Shown: positions 31,496-37,273 of the stretch, piece by piece
Position numbering within the stretch: position 1 is the first letter of the stretch
Layout of the letters: each line of letters begins with the position of its first letter
Notes under the pieces: model-generated
The model's input: the letters and a program-made list of their open reading frames with translations, nothing else
Database searches by the model: none
Told to the model about the DNA's origin: nothing
DNA from: JAMXLO01 sp035511435
Lineage (GTDB): Bacteria > Pseudomonadota > Alphaproteobacteria > Acetobacterales > Acetobacteraceae
DNA length: 37,273 nt
NCBI GenBank assembly: GCA_035511435.1
Contig: DATKFJ010000506.1
Coordinates: 1 to 37,273, forward strand
Reading direction: 5' to 3'
Program-made: the position numbers and the translations under genes

Positions 31496-32671
31496 CTAGG
31501 AACCGGACTCCAGCAGCAACGCCACCCGGCTCCCTGGTAGCGTCTGAATGCGGCCGGCGAGTTCCAGTTCCAGCAGAACCGCCATGACCGCAGCCGGAGA
31601 GAACTGGCAGCGGCGTACGACCTCGTCAACGGCTGTTGGTGAAGTACTAAGGAGATCAAGCACTTGCATTTGGGTTTTGAGAAGGTCTGTGGAGGTTTCG
31701 GGGGGATTCTCCCAGATCGCGGGGGTTTCGGCGGCGCCCGGGACCGGGCCACGGACGAACAATGGAGAGCGGCTGAGGCCCTCACGCTGCGGGTGGTCCG
31801 GCAGGTTGTCCAGGACGTCAGCGGCGGCCTCGGTGATGTGCGCGCCCTGGCGGATCAGGTCGTTGGCACCACGCGCACGGGGGTCCAGCGGGCAACCGGG
31901 CACCGCGAACAGCTCGCGCCCTGCCTCCTGGGCGAGCCTGGCGGTGATCAGGCTACCGGAGCGCAGGGCGGCTTCGACCACGACGACGCCGAGGGAGAGG
32001 CCGGCGATGATGCGGTTGCGGCGGGGGAAATGGCGCGATTGCGGGGCGGTGCCGATCGGTGCCTCGGTGACCACGGCGCCGGTTTCGGCGATGCGACGCT
32101 GCAAGTCGGCGTGTTCGGGCGGGTAGGGCATGTCGAGGCCGCCCGCCACCGCGGCGACCGTTTTGCCGGCGCGGAGGGCGCCGGTGTGGGCGGCAGCGTC
32201 GATGCCGCGGGCGAGGCCGGAGACTATGACCAGAGTGAGCGCCAGTTCGGCGGCAAGGTCCTCGGCCATGCGCTGGCCGTTCGCGGAGGCATTGCGGCCG
32301 CCGACCAGCGCAATAGCGCGGGCTGACAGGTGTGCGGGGTCGCCCAGAATGACCAGCACGGGGGGTGCGTCATCCAGCAGGGCAAGCAGCGGCGGGTATT
32401 CGGGCTGGCCGGCGAAGATCAGGCGGGCACCGAGACGGAGGGTGGCGTCCAGCTCACGCCGGGCTTCGGCTGGGGACGGGATGGACGGTTGGGATTGGCG
32501 TCCGCCTGCCCGCGCAAGGCCTGGCAGTGCGTCGAGCGCGGCGGCGGCGGTGCTGTAGCGGGCCAACAGGCGACGATAGGCTACCGGGCCGACGCCTTCC
32601 GCTCGGGCAAGTCGGAGCCGGTCCAGCGCGTCGGCTGGCGTCGGGTGGGCGGGATCATGCTTTTTGACCAA
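31496..32671 (-). CDS. dprA: DNA-processing protein DprA/Smf
   Basis: The product is 391 residues. An N-terminal SAM-like helical part (LRLARAEGVGPVAYRRLL) is followed by the Rossmann-like DprA fold. Its motifs are 'ALVGGRNASANGQRMAEDL', 'VSGLARGIDAAAHTGAL', 'FPRRNRIIAGLSLGVVVVEA' and 'GSLITARLAQEAGRELFAVPG'. A small winged-helix domain lies at the C-terminus. DprA protects incoming single-stranded DNA and loads RecA during transformation; it is common even in non-competent bacteria. The start is a TTG overlapping the end of plsY by 17 bases. It belongs to the plsY-dprA-topA block. Confidence 0.95.
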   Translation of the reverse strand: MVKKHDPAHPTPADALDRLRLARAEGVGPVAYRRLLARYSTAAAALDALPGLARAGGRQSQPSIPSPAEARRELDATLRLGARLIFAGQPEYPPLLALLDDAPPVLVILGDPAHLSARAIALVGGRNASANGQRMAEDLAAELALTLVIVSGLARGIDAAAHTGALRAGKTVAAVAGGLDMPYPPEHADLQRRIAETGAVVTEAPIGTAPQSRHFPRRNRIIAGLSLGVVVVEAALRSGSLITARLAQEAGRELFAVPGCPLDPRARGANDLIRQGAHITEAAADVLDNLPDHPQREGLSRSPLFVRGPVPGAAETPAIWENPPETSTDLLKTQMQVLDLLSTSPTAVDEVVRRCQFSPAAVMAVLLELELAGRIQTLPGSRVALLLESGS

Positions 32672-33239
32672 TGCGTGGCTCGGTGCCTGACAGCAGGCGG
32701 CGGATGTTCTCGTGATGTCGGGCGAACACCAGCACGGCGATTACCAACGCAAGCTTAACGACGGTGAGATTAGCCAGGACGGCGGCGAAAACCGGGGCCA
32801 GCGCGAAGGAGGTCAGCGCGGCCAGGGAGGACTTGCGCGTGGCTGCCGCCATGGCCAGCCAGATCGCGCCGGCGGCCAGCCCAACCGGCCAGGCGGCGGC
32901 GATCAACACGCCATAGGAGGTAGCGGCGCCCTTGCCGCCCTTGAAGCGCAGCCAGACGGGGAAGCTGTGGCCGATGACTGCGCCGATGCCGGCCCACAGC
33001 ACGGCCTGGGGTCCGCCGAACCACGCGGCAAGCAGGACGGCGGCGGCGCCCTTCAGTCCGTCCAGCAGCAACGTCGCAGCGGCGAGGGCCTTGTTGCCGG
33101 TGCGCAGGACGTTGGTCGCGCCGATGTTGCCGGAACCGATGCGTCGGATGTCGCCCAGGCCGGCGGCCCGGGTAAGCAGCAGACCGAACGGGATGGAGCC
33201 GAGCAGGTAGCCCAGGAGGGCGAAGACGGCGAGGGGCAT
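32655..33239 (-). CDS. plsY: Glycerol-3-phosphate acyltransferase PlsY
   Basis: The product is 194 residues, an integral membrane protein with about five helices. The three family motifs are present: 'GSIPFGLLLTR', with 'RRIGSGNIGATNVLRTGNK'; 'RFKGGKGAATSYGVL', the phosphate-binding glycine loop; and 'VFARHHENIRRLLSGTE' at the C-terminus. It transfers acyl groups from acyl-phosphate to glycerol-3-phosphate, the first step in phospholipid synthesis. The start is ATG 33239. It leads the downstream dprA-topA genes and is separated by 154 bases from the acyltransferase gene upstream. Confidence 0.96.
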   Translation of the reverse strand: MPLAVFALLGYLLGSIPFGLLLTRAAGLGDIRRIGSGNIGATNVLRTGNKALAAATLLLDGLKGAAAVLLAAWFGGPQAVLWAGIGAVIGHSFPVWLRFKGGKGAATSYGVLIAAAWPVGLAAGAIWLAMAAATRKSSLAALTSFALAPVFAAVLANLTVVKLALVIAVLVFARHHENIRRLLSGTEPRIGQKA

Positions 33240-33393
33240 GGCGGCCTTGAGGCAGGAACTATGAAGGCAGCATAGGGGATGGCCGGCGATTTGTTGATTG
33301 TTCCGACCGCTTGGTGGTTTCGCAGGAGCTATGTCGCATTGTCAGGACGGTCTGATCAAGAATTGCGCGCGGAAATACGACAACCACCGGACT

Positions 33394-34500
33394 TCACCCC
33401 GTGACGCTGGCGCCGACCCGCGGTTGGCTGATCGCAATGACGGCCACACCAACGCGATAACGGAAGCGTTTTTGTCCGAACGTGATGCAGGGTTTTTCAA
33501 TGTACCGCCAACTGAGCCATGCCGTGGCCATTGTGGCACACGTCGCCAGCAGCAGACTGAACGACCATTGATGGCCGAATTTCGTGAGGACGCTCAGCAG
33601 CGGCTGGTGGAACAGATAAATTGCGTATGCCCCGAGGCCGAGCAGGCGGAACGGATGATGGATCACGCCTGATCCGAACGCATGCGGCCGAAGCGCTGCC
33701 AGCAGCAAAATGCTGGCATAGAATGCGGCGATCCAGGTGTAGCCGATCGTGATCATAAAAGTTGATAGATCCTGCTGTCCCGTGCACAGCATGATGACAA
33801 AACCGCTGCCCAGGACAGCGATCGCGCCATACAGCAGAGTCTCGCGCCGCCGGCCCGAGCCGGCAGAGCGATGCCGACGCACGAACCAGGCGACCAGCAC
33901 CCCACCGAACAGCGCATCCATTCTGCATGGCATCAGCAGGTATGAGGCGTAGTGCGACGGATATAACCATTCCGCGCACACCCAGCGAGCGACGGGGGCG
34001 ACGCAGCACAGCGCGACTACGACGATTGGCAACAACGTGGGACGGATGCACCAGACGATGAGCGGCAAAACAAGATAGAACTGCTCTTCGACGGCGAGCG
34101 ACCAGGTGACCCCAGTCCACGTCGGCCCCCAATGTCCGTCGGCAGCCCAGACCATGTTCTGGGTGAATGTCAGATAGGGCCAGAGTGAAGCCGGCGGGCC
34201 GAACAACTGAAAGAGCGCGATGGTCAACGCATACAGGGGAAGAATGCGCAGTATTCTTCTGGCGTAGAATACACTGAACATGTTGGTGGCTTCACGGTTG
34301 TCCATGAGGATGCCGCCAATGAGGAAACCCGAAAGTACGAAGAACAGGTCTACGCCGGTCCAGGTGAGGTTAAGGCTCGCGGACAACAGAATGCTCAGGA
34401 ATGTGCCGTGATGATTGAGGCTGGGCACAAGGTAATGCCAAACGAGCACCTGGAGGATCGCGATTCCACGAATGGCGTCGAGGGTGTGCGATCGCTGCAC
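33394..34500 (-). CDS. Acyltransferase family 3 membrane protein (OafA/YrhL-like)
   Basis: The product is 368 residues with about ten helices. The family hallmark near the start is 'LDAIRGIAILQVLVWHY', with the conserved Arg and the catalytic-type His, then 'LFFVLSGFLIGGIL' and 'ARRILRILPLYAL'. 'VTWSLAVEEQFYLVLPLIVW' is the second signature. Members O-acetylate or acylate surface sugars (LPS O-antigen, exopolysaccharide, Nod factors). There is no SGNH domain. The start is GTG 34500. Base composition appears lower in GC than its neighbours, and it splits pyrBC from plsY, suggesting a later insertion. The acceptor sugar is unknown. Confidence 0.92.
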   Translation of the reverse strand: MQRSHTLDAIRGIAILQVLVWHYLVPSLNHHGTFLSILLSASLNLTWTGVDLFFVLSGFLIGGILMDNREATNMFSVFYARRILRILPLYALTIALFQLFGPPASLWPYLTFTQNMVWAADGHWGPTWTGVTWSLAVEEQFYLVLPLIVWCIRPTLLPIVVVALCCVAPVARWVCAEWLYPSHYASYLLMPCRMDALFGGVLVAWFVRRHRSAGSGRRRETLLYGAIAVLGSGFVIMLCTGQQDLSTFMITIGYTWIAAFYASILLLAALRPHAFGSGVIHHPFRLLGLGAYAIYLFHQPLLSVLTKFGHQWSFSLLLATCATMATAWLSWRYIEKPCITFGQKRFRYRVGVAVIAISQPRVGASVTG

Positions 34501-34644
34501 GAATGGTTCTGCCGATGGTTCGAGCGATGGTAGCGTCGACGGCCTGAATGAGCCGTTAACCCCTTACCGCCTCCCGCCGGGGCAGCGGGAAGACATCGCA
34601 CCATCGCTGCTCAGCCTCACCCGCATTGGGGACAGTCCCGCCGG

Positions 34645-35940
34645 CTACGCCGCCCGGTCACCGTGCCGGGCAACGCGGCGCCCGGCCTTCCAGGTGCCGA
34701 GTACCACGCCCTCCAGGGCGCGGCCATCGAACGGCGTGTTCTGCGCCTTGCCTGGCAGCTTGCCGGCTTCGACCTGCCAGACCCGTTCCGGATGAAACAG
34801 GCAAAGGTCCGCGGGCGCACCCTTGACCAGGCGCCCGGCATCAACGCCCAGCAGCGCGGCCGGTCGCGCGGTCAGCAAGGCAAGCGCGTGCGGCAGGGTC
34901 ATGGCGCCGTTGTGCACATGCGCCAGCGTGACGCCCAGCAGCGTGGCAAGGCCCGCTCCGCCTGGGGTGGCCTGGGCGAACGGCTGACGCTTGTCGTCGG
35001 CGTCGCGCGGTTGGTGGTCAGAGGCGATCGCGTCGATCGTGCCATCGGCCAGCGCAGCCACGACGGCCACGCGATCGGACTCCTTGCGCAACGGGGGTGA
35101 CAGCTTGGCGTAGGTGCGAAAATCGCCGATCGCCGTTTCGTTCAGGTCGAAATAGGGCGGCGCGGTGTCGCAGGTCACCGCGATGCCATCGGCCTTCGCC
35201 AGGCGGATCAGCGTCAGCGCATCGGCGGTGGAAATGTGCGCGAAATGCACCGTTCCACCGGTCAGTGCCGCCAGGCGAATGTCACGCGCGACCAGGATGG
35301 CCTCGGCCGCGGCTGGGATACCGGGCAAGCCGAGACGGGTGGCCAGCCCGCCCTCGGTGGCGGCGCCGCCGTCGGCCAGCGAGGGATCTTCGGGGTGCTG
35401 CACAATCCGCGCGCCGAAACCGCGTGCGTACGACAGCGCGACGCGCATGATCCGGGCCGAGCCGATGGCGCGGCCGCCGTCGGTGAAGGCCACCGCGCCC
35501 GCCTCGCGCAGCAGGCCGATTTCGGCAAGTTCGTCACCGCGGCAGCCGACGGTGACCGCGCCGTAGGGCAGGATGGTCAGGCTGCCGGTTTCCTCGCCGC
35601 GGGCGCGCAGCAGGCGCACCAGAGCCGGGTCATCAATTGCCGGCAGCGTGTCGGGCAGGGCAGCCAGCGTGGTGATCCCCCCGGCCGCCGCAGCCTCGGC
35701 GGCGGAGGCGATGGTTTCGCGATATTCGTAGCCGGGTTCGCCCAGTGCGGCGCGCATGTCGACCAGGCCGGGGCAGAGGATGGCGCCGTCCTCGGTTATC
35801 GTGACCGCCCCGTCCGGACGGCCAAGGCTGGGGCCGAAATCGGCAATGCGGCCGTCGCGCACCAGCAGATCGCCGTGCTGGTCGAGTCCCGTCGCGGGGT
35901 CCAGCAGGCGGACGCCGGTGAACAGCGTGTCAGAGTTCAT
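34645..35940 (-). CDS. pyrC: Dihydroorotase-like protein, probably non-catalytic
   Basis: The product is 431 residues from ATG 35940; the frame's longer start would lie inside pyrB. The amidohydrolase fold is clear ('GAILCPGLVDM', 'ETIASAAEAAAAGGITTL', 'TVHFAHISTADAL', 'DAIASDHQPRDADDK'). The metal-binding HxH of active dihydroorotases (DxHxHxREPG) is here DMRAALGEPG, so both histidines are missing. Such proteins (often named pyrC' or PyrX) lack activity and assemble with aspartate carbamoyltransferase. The start overlaps pyrB by 11 bases, which fits a complex. A true dihydroorotase should be encoded elsewhere. Confidence 0.92.
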   Translation of the reverse strand: MNSDTLFTGVRLLDPATGLDQHGDLLVRDGRIADFGPSLGRPDGAVTITEDGAILCPGLVDMRAALGEPGYEYRETIASAAEAAAAGGITTLAALPDTLPAIDDPALVRLLRARGEETGSLTILPYGAVTVGCRGDELAEIGLLREAGAVAFTDGGRAIGSARIMRVALSYARGFGARIVQHPEDPSLADGGAATEGGLATRLGLPGIPAAAEAILVARDIRLAALTGGTVHFAHISTADALTLIRLAKADGIAVTCDTAPPYFDLNETAIGDFRTYAKLSPPLRKESDRVAVVAALADGTIDAIASDHQPRDADDKRQPFAQATPGGAGLATLLGVTLAHVHNGAMTLPHALALLTARPAALLGVDAGRLVKGAPADLCLFHPERVWQVEAGKLPGKAQNTPFDGRALEGVVLGTWKAGRRVARHGDRAA

Positions 35941-36868
35941 TGCGACCGTGGCCGCGCGACAGCATGTCGAGCACCGCCATGCGAACCGCGACACCCATCT
36001 CGACCTGTTCTCTGATCAGGCTGCGGTGCGGATCATCGGCGACCGCGCTGTCGATCTCGACGCCGCGGTTCATCGGGCCAGGATGCATGACCAACGCATC
36101 GGGTTTGGCAAACGCCAGTTTGGCCGCGTCCAGACCGAAGAATCGGAAGTATTCGCGCGCGCTCGGCACCAGCCCGCGCTGCATCCGCTCGCGCTGCAGC
36201 CGCAGCATCATCACGATGTCCGCGCCGGCGAGACCGCGTTCCATGTCGTGGAACACGTCCACGCCTAGCCGTTCCACCTCGGTCGGCATCAACGTTGGTG
36301 GACCAACCACGCGGACACGGCTGCCGATGGTGGTCAGCAGGTGGATGTTGGAACGTGCGACGCGGGAATGCAGCACATCGCCGCAGATCGCGACCGTCAG
36401 ACCTTCCAGCCTGCCCTTGCGCCGGCGGATGGTCAGTGCGTCGAGCAGGGCCTGGGTCGGGTGTTCATGGGTACCGTCGCCGGCGTTGATCACCGCCGCG
36501 TCGACCTTCTGTGCCAGCAGGTTGGGCGCGCCGGACTGGTCATGCCGCACCACCAGCAGGTCGCAGTGCATCGCATTCAGCGTTCCGGCAGTGTCGAGCA
36601 GGGTCTCGCCCTTGTTCACCGAGGAGGTGGAGACCGACATGTTGATCACATCGGCGCCGAGACGCTTGCCGGCGAGTTCGAAGCTGGTGCGCGTCCGGGT
36701 GGAATCCTCGAAGAACAGGTTGATCAGCGTGCGGCCTCGCAGCAGGTCGCGCTGGGCCTTGCCCGACCGATTAAGCAGTACGTAGCTCTCCGCCAGGTCG
36801 AGCAGGTGGCCGATCTCGGGCGGGTGGAGGCCCTCGATCGCCAGCAGATGTTTTTGCCGGTACGACAC
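35930..36868 (-). CDS. pyrB: Aspartate carbamoyltransferase catalytic chain
   Basis: The product is 312 residues. The carbamoyl-phosphate site 'FFEDSTRTRTSFELAGKRLG' and 'HPTQALLDALTI', and the aspartate-site 'MHPGPMNRGVEID', are all intact. It condenses carbamoyl phosphate with aspartate, the second step of de novo pyrimidine synthesis, in the cytosol. The start is GTG 36868 (SYRQKHLLAIEGL). It is followed by the inactive dihydroorotase-like gene with an overlap of 11 bases. No pyrI regulatory chain is present, consistent with the class A-like PyrB-PyrC' complex. The 255 bases upstream hold a hairpin and a palindromic repeat. Confidence 0.96.
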   Translation of the reverse strand: MSYRQKHLLAIEGLHPPEIGHLLDLAESYVLLNRSGKAQRDLLRGRTLINLFFEDSTRTRTSFELAGKRLGADVINMSVSTSSVNKGETLLDTAGTLNAMHCDLLVVRHDQSGAPNLLAQKVDAAVINAGDGTHEHPTQALLDALTIRRRKGRLEGLTVAICGDVLHSRVARSNIHLLTTIGSRVRVVGPPTLMPTEVERLGVDVFHDMERGLAGADIVMMLRLQRERMQRGLVPSAREYFRFFGLDAAKLAFAKPDALVMHPGPMNRGVEIDSAVADDPHRSLIREQVEMGVAVRMAVLDMLSRGHGRNEL

Positions 36869-36941
36869 AAGCCTAGGTCGCAGATACCGGCGCGGGCCGT
36901 CAATGTCTGAACGGCCGGGTTCTGGTTGATCGCTTGAAGGG

Positions 36942-36956
36942 CGCCTGCGGCAGGCG
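36942..36956. promoter_or_regulatory. GC hairpin upstream of pyrB
   Basis: CGCCTG-CGG-CAGGCG, a perfect 6-bp stem, 74 bases before the pyrB start on its strand. It could be a terminator of the gene ending at 37124 or a leader hairpin of the pyr operon; no T-run follows. Confidence 0.4.
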
Positions 36957-37008
36957 GCGTGTACATTGCGCCGCGGCCACTACTACCCTGACCAGCTACG
37001 CTCTCGTT

Positions 37009-37096
37009 GTCATCGCGGGCGGAGCGAAGCAATCTCAGGCGAGTTGGGCACATCGATCGCGAGCGCCGGCTCGCTGCGCTGCTTCCAACGACAGGA
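37009..37096. repeat. Palindromic repeat, second copy (degenerate)
   Basis: GTCATCGCGGGCGGAGCGAA at 37009 followed by GCAATCT matches the left arm of the GTCATTGCGAG-type repeats. The far arm (ctcgctgcgctgcttccaac, about 37069-37090) resembles its inverse, but with several differences. It is related to the better-preserved element at 16162-16269. Confidence 0.5.
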
Positions 37097-37123
37097 AAAG
37101 CCGTTTACCCGATGGCCCTGGGC

Positions 37124-37273
37124 CTACTGCACGGCGGCCGGCGCACTCCATAGCGACCCGCGCACCAGCTTTGCGGCAGCGACACCGAAGCCACCGGCGG
37201 CGATCGCCATGACCTCCAGATCGTCCTGGTTCACCAGCAGTTCGGCAGACGTCCCGCAGTCGGCCCCGTCATT
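37124..37273 (-). CDS. Unidentified protein, C-terminal 49 residues
   Basis: The minus frame is open from the right edge to TAG at 37124-37126. It reads NDGADCGTSAELLVNQDDLE, then VMAIAAGGFGVAAAKLVRGS and a short tail. Third codon positions are mostly G or C, as in the real genes here, so it is probably coding. The Gly/Ala-rich part could be a helix. I recognise no family. Confidence 0.5.
   Translation of the reverse strand, partial: NDGADCGTSAELLVNQDDLEVMAIAAGGFGVAAAKLVRGSLWSAPAAVQ

Noticed and set aside
1..37273. CRISPR array, defence island or complete insertion sequence
   Set aside because: No regularly spaced repeats, no transposase with inverted ends and no known defence gene were found; the repeats present are two-copy tandems or BIME-like palindromes.

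Overview
The window is GC-rich DNA (by eye mid-60s percent) from an alphaproteobacterium. The block pyrB, pyrC-like, plsY, dprA, topA, the Aap-type amino-acid transporter, an HU protein with a Lys/Ala-rich tail and a PEP-CTERM protein fit Acetobacteraceae or a related Rhodospirillales soil/water organism. That placement is an inference; no rRNA or complete tRNA gene is present to test it.

Layout. 1-7.1 kb: the tail of a peptide ABC ATPase, an anchored hypothetical protein, an orphan family-1 solute-binding protein, a decayed M15 peptidase fragment, and a three-gene amino-acid ABC operon (aapJ-aapQ-aapM) with no ATPase. 7.3-8.8 kb: a cytochrome P450 with its small 3Fe-4S-type ferredoxin. 8.8-10.8 kb: a scar holding a broken RND adaptor gene, a truncated tyrosine integrase and a tRNA-3'-end-like sequence, followed by HU. 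11-20 kb: metabolic singletons (two glutathione-transferase-fold enzymes, M20 and M23 peptidases, an MFS carrier, a VOC protein, a PEP-CTERM protein behind a consensus-quality sigma-54 promoter, a fatty-acid-hydroxylase-type membrane protein, a 3-hydroxyisobutyrate dehydrogenase homologue). 20-22.4 kb: a regulatory island with two receiver-only response regulators meeting tail to tail and a divergent Ner/CI-like pair resembling the early switch of a transposable phage. 22.7-25.6 kb: a glycine-zipper lipoprotein, mreB without mreCD, then a decayed stretch with an SDR fragment, a membrane-protein pseudogene with two TGA stops and an apparently intact 31-residue membrane microprotein. 25.7-28.6 kb: a VOC-MFS operon and a STAS/anti-sigma-kinase pair. 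28.7-36.9 kb: the conserved housekeeping block on the minus strand, with an acyltransferase-3 gene inserted in it.

Main observations. (1) The palindrome ATTCTC-N4-GAGAAT occurs exactly twice that I could find: in the Ner/CI intergenic region and upstream of the receiver gene at 20170. This suggests that a domesticated phage-type repressor circuit also controls a response regulator. (2) The PEP-CTERM gene has a sigma-54 element with exact GG-N10-GC spacing. (3) Short tandem duplications with a period of exactly 15 bp recur at four places, plus one of 25 bp, mostly in dead genes and spacers. (4) At least five gene remnants and several palindromic repeats point to a genome with active turnover. 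I did not find a defence system, CRISPR array or complete mobile element.
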